Source of the DNA: Mauremys mutica
Taxonomy: Eukaryota > Chordata > Testudines > Geoemydidae
Assembly: GCF_020497125.1 (NCBI RefSeq)
Contig: NC_059082.1
Span: 51,978,524-52,042,523, forward strand
Reading direction: 5' to 3'
DNA: 64,000 bases
The notes beneath the pieces were generated by a model. It saw only the letters and a list, made by a program, of their open reading frames with translations. It ran no database searches and was not told the DNA's origin. Position numbers and translations under genes: made by a program. Shown one piece after another: positions 12,121 to 26,300 of this stretch (position 1 is the first letter of the stretch; every line of letters begins with the position of its first letter).

Positions 12121-12406
12121 GGGTAGGTCTATACTCACCGTCCGGGTCGACGCGGTGAGTTCGACTTCTCGGAGTTCGAACTATCGCGTCTAATCAAGAC
12201 GCGATAGTTCGAACTCCCCGTGCGCTCCGGAACTCCACCACCGCAAACGGCGGTGGCGGCGTCGACCTTGGAGCCGCGGAGTTCGACCCCGCTGCGTCTG
12301 GATGGGTAAGTCAGTCGAACTAGGATACTTCAAGTTCAGCTACGCTATTCGCGTAGCTGAACTTGCGTACCCTAGTTCGACCCACCCCCTTAGTGTAGAC
12401 CAGGCC
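12121..12406. mobile_element. CpG-rich palindromic MITE (Harbinger-like)
   Basis: Ends GGGTAGGTCTATACT and AGTGTAGACCAGGCC are flanked by TCA (12118-12120 and 12407-12409). Inside are a perfect 21-bp inverted repeat with a 5-base loop (12171-12191 / 12197-12217) and a second one with 15-bp arms (12331-12345 / 12351-12365). CpG density is high, suggesting a young copy. Confidence 0.75.
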
Positions 12407-12409
12407 TCA

Positions 12410-14191
12410 GAGACTCCAGTTTGTTCTTTATTATATATGAATTTGGTGTTAGATATTTTCATTTCCAAATCTCTGAGCAACACAGCTGCCAAATTATAGC
12501 TTCTTCAGTTTCAGATGTCAAAACATTCTCAGTTTTTCTGCTTCTGTCTGTGCAAATAAAAAAAGAAAAGAAAGAAGAAAGAAAAAACTGTTCTAATTTG
12601 AAGCCCAGAAATGCTGCTAACTGTCAACGTGAATTTCAAATAACTCTAAAGAGGACGGTTGTCTCTGATGGATTATACTGACATATTTTTAGTTTCTCTT
12701 TTTAATTTTAATACTGGATTTTCATGAACAAGAATTGGATAGAAGCTGCCCACAGACTGCATTCAGTGTGGGCTGTTCTCTGGTTGGCTCCACCACAGTG
12801 CATCGTGAATTTAGTTATAGTTGGGAGACTGGGTAGTTTATGAAATTAGCATTGGATTAGAAAGTCTTACACCTTTATTACATGGGTTCAAATCTAACAA
12901 AGGTTGGTAGTGATCAAAATATATTATATCCTGATAATTGTTTGGTGCAATATAAGAAATTAGTTGGTGGGACTCAATCTATTTCCTAATGAACAAGTGC
13001 CCACATTTTAACCAACACTAACAGGAGCTCATTAACAGCTTCTGACAGGCCACAAACTCAACACCTTTGCAAACTACAGATAAGAAACCCTTACAGAAGG
13101 TCCCTCTAGAACAAGAATTAAGCCCCTTAGCGGAATGCCATGTGAGAACTGCGCCCTGCATTGCTCTTGCTGCTCCTCCTCTATAGACACAAAGGAATTC
13201 AGCTGATAGGTTTGTCAATCCAACACCTTTCATCAGTGGTAAATCCAATGTTTTAAAAATGAATATTAAAGATGAAGAAATCCAATAAAGTCACATTTGT
13301 TTACAAATGCGCAAACTTGAATGGACCATCCCCTGTCAAGTGCATTTAGACCACAAGACTTTAGCACTAAGTGAAATGTTTTCTATTGTTGCTAAGCCAA
13401 AGTGATTGCTACCAATGGACCTGGAGCAAATGTAGGGGGAAATCCTGCTCCACCACCACCTTCTGTGGGGATGGAGGGCACTGCCAGTAGCAAAATCAGT
13501 GCAGTGAGAAATCAGGACCAAATATGTAGATCTCATGGAAATGAGAAATGATCCCCTTCTCTGAGTCTTGTTTTAGGCTTCAGAGTGTTCAAATGGCTTT
13601 GTGATCCCTTAAGAACACTGTCTGCAAAGATCTAACACTGCAAGGAAAGAAACTAATGAAAATCACAATCCTCCTTTCACACCTGCTGCCTATCCAGATG
13701 TGGCTGCAGTACTGAGAGCCAAGATGCTGGGGACAGGAGGCCAAATCGAAGCTAGGAACTTATTTAAAACCATAAAAATAAAATTCATTTTTTTAAAAAA
13801 GCTACAAGAACTCTGGGTGAAATCCTGGCCCTGCTAAAATTAGTGGCAAAACTCCCGCTGACTTCAATGTAGCCAGGATTTCACCCCACATCCCCAGCAG
13901 TGGGAGCCACTTCGGGAAATGCAGATGGTGTTCTCCACAGGCACTGGTCTGGCGGTGGAAGCAGGTGTGTAAGTAAAAGAGAATAGCTCTCAAGATTACT
14001 CTTATGGCCAGGCATGGCAGAACCATGAAGCTAGCCCATGAAAACAGAGACATAACACAACCTTAAATTATTAGAATGAAAAGGTCTTTTGGACTTTGAG
14101 GTCATGGCTAGATTTGTCCCAGAATTTTCAAAAGGGGGTCAGCAGGAAGCAAGACACTCTAAAAGGAGCATTCCTATGCTGAGCTACTAAC
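12410..14191. other. No gene recognised; unique intronic or 3' flanking sequence
   Basis: This lies directly 3' of the last DNAAF8 exon found. A 70-bp palindrome around GTGAAATCCTGGCC / GGCCAGGATTTCAC-like arms is at 13,813-13,887. The open frames here show no recognisable similarity. A further DNAAF8 exon could be hidden here. Confidence 0.5.
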
Positions 14192-14351
14192 CAGGTGAAA
14201 CAAAACAGGAGTTTTCTCTGCCATGGGCTGCTTTCCAGTGACCGAGTGTTGAGGCTGCAATCGCTCCAGCTGCTCCTGGAGTCTCTGCCTCCTGTGCTTC
14301 TCTTTCATCTGCTTTTCCTTTAGGGACAGCTCTCTCAAGCTTTCTTCTGCC
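14192..14351 (-). CDS. DNAAF8: DNAAF8 coding exon 9 (charged helical segment)
   Basis: After acceptor TATTTTGCAG the frame continues from exon 8 as [20 protein letters not shown] then [17 protein letters not shown] and [16 protein letters not shown]. The first part is a probable coiled coil. A possible donor, CACCTG|GTTAGT, closes the exon in phase 0. If it is not used, the frame stops at TAG 14176-14174 after LVSSSA. The human protein as I recall it lacks this segment. I did not find a following exon at 1-14190. Confidence 0.68.
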
Positions 14352-17300
14352 CTGCAAAATATAACATAAACCTACAGATTCTCTCTAGCTAACGGAGCCA
14401 GACAACCTTGCACCCCTAGGTTGCAGCCAGTAATATGCTCTCCAGGTCAGCGGTTTTCAACCTGTTTTCATTTGCAGACCCCCCAAAATTTTTGAATGGA
14501 GGTGCTGACCCCTTTGGAAATCTCAGACACAATCTGCGGCCCCTCAGGAGTCCACGGACCACAGGTTGAAAACCACTGCTCTAGATGGATGCTTCATGGA
14601 ATGGCATTCAGAATCACCACTAATGGCTTTACTCCAAATTCTCTAGTACCTTGAGGATTCTGCTGCTTTATTTAGAGGGGTCTCTGGAGCACTTCCTGAA
14701 CGTAGAGTGTCTTCAGTCTCCTTCTGGTTTTCCCTTGAAGGATCAGCTCCATGTTTCACATGGTTTGGCAAGGCAGGACTTCCCCTCTGAGAGTCTGAGC
14801 GCACCAGCCACCTGGAAGTCACCTTATTTGCTTCCCCTCTCACTCTTAGATAGCGTTTTCTCCTGATTTTCAGGGTGCCCATCTCTTCTGGGCTCTCAAG
14901 ATCCTGACTCGCTCCTTCATCTCTTAGCACCTGCTTAGAGGCCTCATTAGCAAGAGGCTGAGATGCTTCTTTACGGAAGTTACGGAGTTGCTGCAACAGC
15001 AGGCTTTTCCCAGTGCAATCCCTGAAAATTAAAAATCAAATGGATTAAACCAAGGTAGAGCATTATAATTAGCAGATCCTTACTGAGAAACCTAATTTGA
15101 CTGACAGCACAAAGCAGGGCACAGAAGACCACCCAGATAATGGTTTTTGATGTCCTAACATTAACTCAAAAATGATAGAATATGCCACCATGAGCCCACC
15201 TGGAATTCTTTGGGCATCCAGGTGGTTCAGTTAGACATTGCTGGATCGATCTAGGGTAGTAACACTATGAACCTCGACAGCACTCATGAGGCTCTGGTGA
15301 CATTGTCCTTTGTGATGGGACCAGTTATTTGCCTCTGCATAAGAAGAGATAGAGGGAATGGCCAGTTACACTCTGACTTTTTACTGCAGTGGGCTGTGAT
15401 CTAGAGTGGTTTATGGTACGGACAGCTCCTGGCTCTAGAGATGGAGGGATAACATTTTCAAAGGCCCTTACATGACTCAGGAGCCTATGTCTCACTTCCA
15501 AAAGTGCCATATGCACTTTGGAGCCCAAGTCTCATTGAAAGACAATGGGATTTAGGAGCCAAGTCGCTTTAGAAAATGGGACACGGGGGCCTTTGAAAAG
15601 TTTACCCTGGCCCTCCGTGCAGCTGTCCTGGGATAGATATTTGACCAGCATTTCACTCACTCTTCCTGGTTGTCAGGCAGAGGAGCACAATGCCTGTCTC
15701 AGGAGCACTCAGGAAATGGACTGCTGGCCTGGAAGTCATAGAGTCCACAGGTTTCCCCCCCCCCCATGGAGCCCTTTTCCCATCCAGCAGCCAGTCAGGT
15801 AGGTATAGAGAGAGAGGATAAGATTCCCCCCAATAATTCCTACCGGAGATAGAAGGGAGATGAGAGAGGCCTTCTCCCTTCCAGCACTTGATAATTTAAC
15901 AGTCTCATTTCCTCAACATCACAATTCTGTGATTTCCCTGGGTGATGATGATGCAAAGTTATGGCATCACATTGCAACACAACATCAGGACACAATTGTT
16001 TTGTGGCTGCATGTCATTTTGACGATGAAGGGGCTCCCAAGCTGTTTGGTAAAGGGTGAGGGCCACCAGTTTTTGGGCTGATTGCAGTGTCAGGAAAGGA
16101 GCATCACAGATGTCACTGTTTGGTTCTGAAAGAGGCAGCTGAGAATTATCTGGACCCAGAGAAGTGGCTTTGTGCTGTCCGAGTTTGATATTACAGTGTT
16201 CTGGCTCTGCAGAGTATACGCCTGCATGCTATTGTGAATTATTCAAACTAACCTTGTACTTTTCAGAACACAGAGTATTCTACAGCTAGGCTTCCCACTT
16301 CTATTTTCTTTAGGGTCTCCTCTTTTCTCTCTCTTATTAGGAATCACCACTTTAACCTGTGACCTCTTCTAGAGATGACAAGACTCTCCTGGACACCTGA
16401 AACCCCTGGTTACTGTAAGAATTGGACCATTAAGGAGAATGACTAAGCAGTGTGGGTTTGCTAACACCTCCCCTGCCAGATGCCGAAAATAATGAATGTG
16501 AACTGAATGACATTCTAAGCATCCATAAGGCCAGGGCCTCAGATTCTAAATCTGTTGCCAGGTAAACAGCTAATGTAAATGCAGAGTGATGATTGTTCAT
16601 TCCTGACCTTGCCTTGACTATGCATTGATAGCAGTGGCGCCAGCAGAATGCCTTGGTATAATAGACCTTGGACAATCATGAGTCATTTGCAAGAGCAAAG
16701 AGGGTAAGTTAGCAGTAAGAATTCTACTAACACATCACCATGTCCCTGCAGTGATTCTGATCGGATACTTATCTGTCTCCAGTAGGAATAGATGTGACAA
16801 TTAAAGTACTTCTGTGCTTGCTTTTCCTCCTGGGAGGCAACTAGTGGAGTAGGGTGAAGACATGGGTGACCTAATCTGACCCTGCTCCATATGGAAATTT
16901 AGTGAATGAACCAAGTGGAGTTTGCTGACCCTGCTAGGGAGATGAGGTGGGAAATGTCAGGGGCCAGAGGTAGTGCATGAGTACAGAGATTTCTTACACA
17001 TGGCCCCGGGGATGTGCCAGGTTTGAGGGCACTTCTGTGCAGGGCCAGCTCCAGGCACCAGCCAAGCAAGCTCGTGCTTGGGGCGGCAGATTCTAAGGGG
17101 CAGCATCCGTCCAATCCTGGGGCGGCATGGCCGCCCTTTTTTTTCTGTTTTGTTCGCCGCTCTGGCCGCCCTGTAGGGGGAGGCGGTGTGGAGGAGGGGA
17201 GCGCCCTGCTGGGAGCCGGCTGCATGCTCCGTCTGCCCCAGCCGGTGCCAGGTCTGCAGCAAGCCCGGCAGCCCGTGTCCTTCCCTCCCCGCCGACCGGA

Positions 17301-20300
17301 GCGGCGCGGAGCCCTCCCGGCTGGTGGCGCGGTGGGAGGGGCCAAGTGGTGAGTGCCCTGGCTGAAGGAAGCCCTGACTGCCCCCCTTTTCTCTCCCCAC
17401 CCCACTCTCTCCCCACCTCCTGAAAGTTTTCACCCTGGCTCCAGCCACCCCACAGGTTTGTTGTTTTTTTTTGCTTGGGGCGGCAAAAAAGCCAGAGCCG
17501 GCCCTGCTTCTGTGTCTCTCTGAGGAGATCTTCAGAGCTTTCTCCCTCCTGCAGGCTTTACCCTGGGACCATCTAGATTCTAGCCCAGTGTAACTTGTAA
17601 CTCCACCCAGATCAGTAGAGTGACAACAGCAGAAGGCCCAAGTAAATGAGATCAGAATTCAGCCCAAGGGTTTTCTGCCTGCTCAGATGACCAGATTTCC
17701 TAAAGTGGAAACAGTAATATTTGTCAGGCATTTTATTTTTATTTTTTTTAGCAATTTAAAAACCAATCAAAATTCATTTGACCAGGTTTTGCTTTATATG
17801 ACTCCAGATTTACACTGGTGTACTGCCCAGTGATTTCAGTGGAGTTTCTCTGGATTGATACCAGCACAAATGAGTGTGCCTGATCGCTCCTGCTTGGTTC
17901 TGGCTTCTGACTATTCTCAGCTGCTAAATCATTCTGAGTGGTTGGGCTCTGTTCCTTGGCGAATCATGTATTCTTTCAAAACTATTTTTAAAAATAAGAG
18001 TAATTAGCTCTACCAAAAACAGAACAAAACAACATGTTCTGCTTGTTCCTTCTACTGCTCTAATTCAGGTATAAGTGCATCATTAAGATCCAGGAAACGG
18101 CTTCTAAAGATAACACTGAGCATACATGAGTGAAACGTTTAGGCCCTGACTCAGCAAGGTACTTAATCATATACATAACTTTAAGCATGTGAGCAGTAAC
18201 TACTCACATGCTTAAAGTTACGCACATGCTTAACTACGTAGCTGAATCAGGTCCCAAGTCTGGCAATAGGGAGGTGTTGGCATCCCTGCATACAGAGGCA
18301 TCTACAGTTCAGGAGTTCCTTGACTGTTCACATTATACCCAGACAAATAAGGAGATCTGAGAGTTTTTCTTCCCACACATTGCAATAAATAATCATGCTA
18401 GATCAATGTCAATTTCTAGCTTCTGTTTGATCATTTTCCTAAAGATGCTGGATATGAGTATATACCCATAGACTTTTAAAATGTCTGATTTGGAGTTATT
18501 TAAAAACAATTTTCTTGTTACTCAAAGTGGCTCAGAAAAAAAATAAGGCATTTTTCCTACTGTCTGTGTCTACTCTGCATTTGTCTTTTGAGCCTTGTCT
18601 GTTTCATCGCCTGACAAAAAATAATAATGTTTTTTTACTCCTGATATCCCTATAGATTCCATATAGCCGCAAAAGAGCAAGGTGAATTCTATTCTGCCTC
18701 AGGCATCAACAATTATGTTCTAACTCCAGCAGAAAGAACACAAGACTGATTTGCTAGATCCAGACTGAAACATTTTGTTTCAACTATTAAACTGAGCAGA
18801 TTTGCTATGAGAATCACTGCTGGATAGTATTTTAATAGGTGAGATCTCACTCTCAGTCTTTCTGGGGATCATTTCAATTTCATGAAAAGGTGAAGATTCA
18901 TGTAGTTTTTACCATGGTCCTTGGGAAGAATCTTCCATTCTCTCCTTTGTTTTCTGTTCGTCCTTAACTGTTGTATCCTCCTCATCTTCAGTGGAGCTGT
19001 CATTCAAGCTATGAAGCAAAGAGATCTAATTACCGGCCACTTCTGTTCACGGTCACAATATTAACAACCAGCCTGGGGTATTTATCCACAATGTGCTGTC
19101 TTAGTCATGCCTGAGATGCAAGTTTAAAACAATGGGATGTTAAAGAAAATATATGGAGTCAGATCTGCAGCTGATATCAACTGGCACAGCTCCACGGACT
19201 TCACTAGAGCTAGGTTAACACAAGCTGAGGATTTGGCCCATGATGCAATAATAATAAAAAAATAAAATAAAAATCAATCTTTTATGTCTTTAAAACTGCA
19301 TGGAGACAGCTCCTTAGAGGCACCTTCCCAAAAGCAAATACCCAATAACTGGTACACACCATTTGATGCCTTAACAACATAATCCACTTAGACAACATAA
19401 CTCATCCTGGGGTCATGAAGGGCAATCTTATGCTTGTTTTTACTGGAACAACTTGCTTTTAGCTAAATTTAAGCTTGTAGTAAAATTTAACCTCCCTGTG
19501 GGTTAAATTAGAACTCCTTAATGAAATACATTTAGACCAGGGGTGTTAGGTGAGTGCATCTAAAACATCTACTTGGTCTTCATTATCTACAAGGTTTCTT
19601 CAGATTGCTGTTTTCTTCAAAGCCATTTTCTAGCCAGAACCATCGCTAAGCATCTCTGGGAAAAGAGTACAGAAGTCTCTGCTTAGTTGTTGATAAATAT
19701 TGTCCACTCACCCTGTGGACATGCTATGTGTCCATGCATCTTGGGAGGAAGCAAATAGCTCTCTCAGACTCATTGGCTTTAGAGGAGATCCTCTGCCAGA
19801 GCTTTTGGAGTCTTTGGAAAGAGGCCAATCTCCCAGAACTCACCATCTAGGCACCTTATAGTCTCACAGGAGACTGAAAAAGCAGAGCCAGCAATCCCTT
19901 GGTTGCCCATCTATCCTGGATTTATAGTTTCCCTTCCAAATGCTCACTCACTCCACCAGAGGGCTACCTTTCCAGACCAAGGGCAAGAAGAAGTGATACA
20001 GCAAAGAAAGCCTTTCATGGTGCTGCTCACCATGGGCATGGGATTTGCAACAACCTTCAGGTTCGTGCCCTTGGTCCCTTGTTTTTCACTAACATCAGAC
20101 CCCAGAAGTTACCTTTGATTTTCAACGGATGGTAACGCTGATCTGTGTGGTTTAGCGTCTCGTAAATCAATGTACACTGTTGGGGGCTCTGCTGTACACT
20201 GCAGTTCTGGCATGTCCATACTTCGACAGCTCTGGGGAGGTGGCGGGAAGACGACTTCTCTGAGAACATAAATCATCATTTCAATGTATTATTCATCTTT

Positions 20301-23300
20301 CTGGGAGAAGAGTTCCAACAGGACATACATTTGGAATGAAAAATAGATCAAGAAAGGGACTGCACTCCTGACTATTACACAGGTTCCAACTCACGGTCTC
20401 TGCACATGGTAGAAGAACACTACCATAAATGCCAAGATTCAAACTTCAGAGCTGCTGAATTCAACAGACATGACATTACCCCATGACATAAAGTTCAGAT
20501 CTGCATCCACAGCACCTTAGTGACACAGGTCTGGGCTAGTCAGGAGGTGAAATGCTAAAGATGTCTGTCTGTTTCCAGAAAGTCGACTGTACTAAATATC
20601 TTTGAGGAATCTCTGATTTTCAACTCAAACAATGATCTTGCTCAGTTAGAGGCACAGACAGCTATATAAATCAACCTGACCAGACCGGGCAGAAAATAGT
20701 ATTTTCTGATCCCCTCAGAGGAGATGCCTACAATTGTCTGCTTAGAGACCTGATGGTGATGCTCTGATTTTTATCCCCAGCTGGAGGGGGAAATCTTCTA
20801 AACTCTTAGGGCCCCTTGTCCCAGGGTTAACTATTATTTATTTCTCAAGCACTGATGGTGAGGTTGGCACTGTAGATCATAGAAAAAGACAGTCCCTGCC
20901 CTAAAGAGCTTACAATCTCAAAGACAGCCGCAGGTTTGATTACTGTGACCTCCTCCTTGGGCTTCCCGGACAGTCCTCTCTCTCACTACCATGTGCACAA
21001 AGTACAGTCACTAAGACCATATCATATCACTCCCGTCTTTGAACACCTCCACTGGCTCCTCCATCTTCACCGCATCATGTTCACATTTCTTGTCCTCCCC
21101 TTCAATATCCCCATAACTCTGCCCTTCCCTAATAATCTGCCTTCGTCTGTTATTGATTTGCCCCTGTCCTTCCTGCTCTGCCAACGATGCCATCCTCGAT
21201 ACCCAGTTTGTCTGCTTCTTTCACTACCATTTCTTCCACACCACCCTCTGTGCACAGAACATCGTCCCTGAGCGGGTCTGGAAGGCCACTGCCTCTGTGC
21301 ATTCAGATTCCTCCTCAAGATCCAGTTCTATAGTGATGCCTGAAAGAAATTACACCCAGCTAATAATGGCGAGGTCAAGAGGCCATTGAGAGAAAATACA
21401 AACCCCAAGCCCCCCATGGAACGATCAAAACATGGCCACTCATCACCCTGATCACTTGTCCTGTCTGCTCAACCCCATTCTCCCACACTTCATCCATTTC
21501 TCTTTTTAGATTGCAAGCTCTTCTGTGCTCTACTGGAAGACATAAGCAAAGACAAATACTCTGGGACAGCCAGAGAAAGGAGGTTGTGTTTGTGCCCTTC
21601 CCCCTCTCCGAGAATGCTGCATGGAAAGGCACCTTACTGATGACAGTCAAACACTACGATATGGAGCATTGACCCTTAGTTTGCTCCCTCATCTTGGCAA
21701 GCCCTGCACTGCCTTGGATATGTCTCCGTCTAGAGCTGGTCATTGTGGATTGAGTCAGCAAGGGGGTTGCTCACTTAAGGCCTGAGCCAGCACCCATGGA
21801 ACTCAATGGGAATCTTGACTTCAATGGGCACCTGATTGGACCTTGTTACCATATGGCTGCACTGGGGTAGTTGGGGTACTGGTGAGCAGATTCAGATCAT
21901 TCCGCTTTGGATTTTTAAAGGACCCTAATGGAGTTAGATGCCTAAATCCCACTGAAATTCAATGTGAGTTAGGCATCTAACTCTCCTAGAGTCCTTTGCC
22001 AATCCCACTCTTTGAGAGCAACAGGCTCTATGAGCCCTTCACTGCTGAAAGATTGGCTGCATGCATCACAACCTTTTTCAATGGATTGGCCTGGGTAGCT
22101 CTTGTTAGCTTTTCTTTTCAACACTACCATAAACACATGCAATTCCTCACCTTAAGAAAATAAAAATACTGTGCCACATTCCTACTGTGCTATTAAATTC
22201 CTGCAAGGTACAGGGCTATGGAAAGGCACCCAAGTGAAATCATTAATTCCCAGACATTCTTACTACAGTCCCAACCATAATCACCCAGTATGTGCAAAAG
22301 TTAACTCCAAGAGAGCAGGACCTACTTCTGATCTCCTTGGTGTTCTTGAAAGTGAGCAAGTGTGGCCAATGGCTTCCTGTGGTGTGGAGACAATGCCTTG
22401 GACTGCTTGGCACACAACTCTTCTAGCTTTTCCATGAGCCTACTTTGAGATCTTGCAATCAAGGCCTCTATGGATGAACAGAGGTGACAGAGAACTATTT
22501 ACTACAGTCTTGATGTTATAAGAAGAGCCTCCAACTTCCCCTTTTGTGCCTTATCACTTTATCTACAGAGTGTCACAGACACAGGAGTGGTAAGGAGTGT
22601 ATTGCTAGGTAGCAGCAGTCAAAATCTGGTTTCCCTTCAAAACCAGGCCAATAGTTTAATTTTTAAAGAAACTTAAAAAAACCTATGTGTAAGGTTCTAA
22701 TGGTCTATCCTTCCTTTGCTCCTGACTGCCACCACTCAGCTTGTGCCACTGCATTCCCTGAAAGCTGGCCTCTGGAGTGCTGATATAGCATGACAGGACA
22801 GATAAATAGGGCCAGATTCAGCAGGGAATAGAAAGGAACATAAACCAGTGTAATTTACACCTTCTTCTGCCTCCTTGTCAAGCCACTTACACTGACCTAC
22901 AGTCCCTTGGGTCAGTGTAAAGAAACACAACTTACACCCATTTACCCTTCCACTTGGAATTTGGGCTATGGCATCCAGTAGGAAAGGCAGGATGGACTGT
23001 TACAGTGTTAATTGAAGAAGACTTAGACACGTAAACAGCAGAAATTGGGGAGAGGAGAACTGATGGTATTTACTTGACTCCCTGAAAATATTCCCTGTAA
23101 GGAATAACATACCCAGTCAGGGACCCACCCTGCTTGTTTCAGAGAGAGGAGCACAGAAACCTAACATGCCATTCTTCAAATATATACGACTTTACACAAA
23201 AAACTATATTAAAAGAACACTAAGGTTGCAAAGTCAAGCACTCAAACGTTGAAAAATTCCAATATTATGACTGACTATGCAATTTTAATTCAGCCCCATT

Positions 23301-26300
23301 GTGCATATGCCTTATGAGACAGCCTTTAGTGACATGATCACCTACTACTTTTTTCAAAGGACCCCTGCCTCATTCAGAAATTGCAGGGAAAGTTCTATTA
23401 AGCACATGAAGTCAGGGGTTACGGCATGCTCAGTCACACTGTGAGGATGGTGCATGCGCAGTATGCAGGAGTGGTGAGGAAATGGAGCATACCTAGCAAA
23501 GTTGGAATCTTCAGAGAATTTAGTGGCCAAACTCTAACAAGTCTCTACTGAGCATATGCAAATTGAAATTTTTCAAAGGCTTAGCCAAATTTGGCTAATG
23601 TTCTCTGGGACAGCAAAAGATATCCCTAACACCAGAGCGACCATCCCTCCAAATTTCAAGTCCTTGCTCCAAAGCATGGAAGTTCTAGTGCTTCTCAACA
23701 AAACAACTGCAAGAATTTTTTTTTAAAACACAAACAAAACATATTTTCCCTAATCTCGTTCTTGGCAGCAGCTTAACATTTTTTGATGAAACTTTAAAAA
23801 AAAAAAGAAAAGAAAAATGAAATGTAGCCTGAGGCAAACACCCAGCATGGGAAATTTCAGCCCAAATGCTTAAAGTCTGACAAAATTATAAATAACTGAA
23901 AACAGGGTCTTTTAATAGAAATCATCAGGCAACATTAACTACAGTGGCACTACCAGCTCCGTCTGTATTAGTAAATTGCAATAATCAACCCTGGATGTCA
24001 CAAATACATAGATCACCAAGGATGGGTCTGAGTCTGACAGTACATGGAGCAATCTTCTGGCCCAGTGGCTGATGGAAGTGTGCTGTTTTTTGTTGCCATG
24101 ATTGGGTACTAATGTAACCTACTAAAACAAACACTTAGGGTAGATCTACACTACACACTAAGCCTGAGAACCGGGTCCAGCAATTGTAAACTCAGCTTTA
24201 CAATGCAGTGTGGACACTCAAGCATGGGCTTGGAAACACCTAGTCCCACAAACCTGGGTTTACAATGCAGTTTAGACATACTCAATGATACTTCATTAGC
24301 AACCCCAGGAGGGCACCTCCACAGCTATTTCCAAGTGATGTAAAAAACAAATTTCACTGCAGAATCTTCAAACAGAGATTTCAGCCCTGGGTTTCAAAGT
24401 GCCTAGCCCTGCGACTCCCCTCTTTGGATTTAGGTTTAATGATGAAGAACAAAAAGGGAATGATCCTGAGATGCAAGTAGAACTGCAAATGAAGAAACTG
24501 AATTTGTCTGAACTGCTCTCTTCATCTGTGAAGGGCAATGACACAATGAAAACTACAACTCAAAGTCTAATCAATGCACAAATCATTAGGTTAAGAGGTC
24601 TGGAGAGGGTGGAAATAGACAAGTGGGTCCCTCAAATGCTTAACCTTGAGATTTCTGCTGATTCTATTTACATCAAGAGAGCACTGTCTGTATCCACAAG
24701 AACTCTTAAAGCAGGTGGATGCTAGCACTTATAGAACAATCATGTTTGAGGTCATGGACAATGCAGATAAGGGTCACATCTTAAACCTTAGAGCTATACA
24801 GTTATCCTCTTCCCAGATTTTTAGTTGTTATTCAGGCAAAATGCTTTTTCCTCCTCCTCACCCTGAGAAGGATATCAATTTAACGTAACCAGGGCCTCCA
24901 TTTTCTTTCCTACTAAGCTTTAGCTTTACAATGGCATAAGAAGTACCTTTTCTAAGTACCTTTTGGAGGAACAATAATTTATGGTTCATTTGCAGACCTT
25001 GGGCCAGATCTACAAAGGTACTTAGCCATATAAAGAAGCAGATAGGTGCTTTTCTCAATCCCACTAAGCACTTACATGAGACGGATGCCTAATTCTTATT
25101 TGCTTTCAATAGAAGTTAGGCACCTAACTCACTTAGGTGCCTAACTCACACTTAGGCACGTATTAGACACCTAGTGAGATTATCTGCATCTTTATACATC
25201 TAAATACCTTTGCAAATCTGCCCCCTTGCAAATGGTGCTGGACGGTACAGAAACTTAAGGGCCCACAAGAATGATTCAATCAATCTTTCAAAAAAATAAA
25301 AATTAAAAATCAGACGCCTTAAAATTTGGAATGGGGAGGATTTTGTTTTTTTAATTGTTTCTGACACTTTTTAAAATTTGCTCTTTAAAATTCAGTTCAA
25401 CCCTAAACAGTGACTATGTAAAGATGACAGCGTCAGGCCCCATTTTCATTGTGCATCACTGAGTTCCAGATCAACTCTGATAAGCTTGCAAGTAATAAGC
25501 TTGTTTTCCTACCTGCTACTTCTGCAAACTCAGCCTGGGATCTCAGAGTCAGACTTTCCTTCTCTCACATGGTCACCTTTAATAAAGTTTCTACAAGCCA
25601 AAGTGGGCCCCCAGTGACATCTGTGCAACCCCATTAGCCCTCAGTGGGTTTCCATGGGAATAACTGAGGGTCTAATTCAGAGACACTAATTCAGGGTTGT
25701 GTATGTTGATGGAAAGAATGAAACAATATGAACATGTCTCCAGCTCTGCAGAGAAGATGGGGCCCAGTCTTCAAGGACTCTCAGAGCAAGAAGTCCTCAG
25801 CTGACAGCCGCAGATTTAAGACATGTCTACCCCGCATCTGGCAACAAGCCTCCCAGCCACGGGCGACAGATTTGTGCTAGCAGGCTAAAAAAAGCTGTGT
25901 AAACATTGCTTTGACATTGCAGCTCAGGCTAGAGTTCAGGGCTCTTAAGGGGTGGGGAATCTGGCACGTGGTGTAGCAATGGCAACGCCATTCACTGAAA
26001 TTTGGCCTGGCCACCCCTCTATTAGGATGGGCCAAATATGAATGAGCGCACTGAAATCCAGTGCACCAGGTCACATCGCTGTTCGCTGAAATTTGGCCCA
26101 GCTGCTCCTAAGCAGCACTGTGTGCCAGGTCACAACACGCAGAGCAGGGAACCATGCCCATCCCTGCAGGACAGGAGCCGCCACTAAGCGGGGAGTGTGG
26201 AGTGAGCTTGTTTTCCAATCCCTGCCTCCCCCCACTTGTAGGCCTGCAACCCACCATTTGGGAAACACGGATAACAAAATATTCCAATTAAAATTCCCAA

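Noticed and set aside
13018..13248. Candidate further DNAAF8 exon on the minus strand
   Set aside because: No phase-0 acceptor or familiar protein sequence could be fitted to the open frame.
16899..17448. Several overlapping long frames (up to 168 codons) on both strands
   Set aside because: They lie inside a GC-rich hAT MITE with perfect 8-bp flanking duplications; length comes from base composition.
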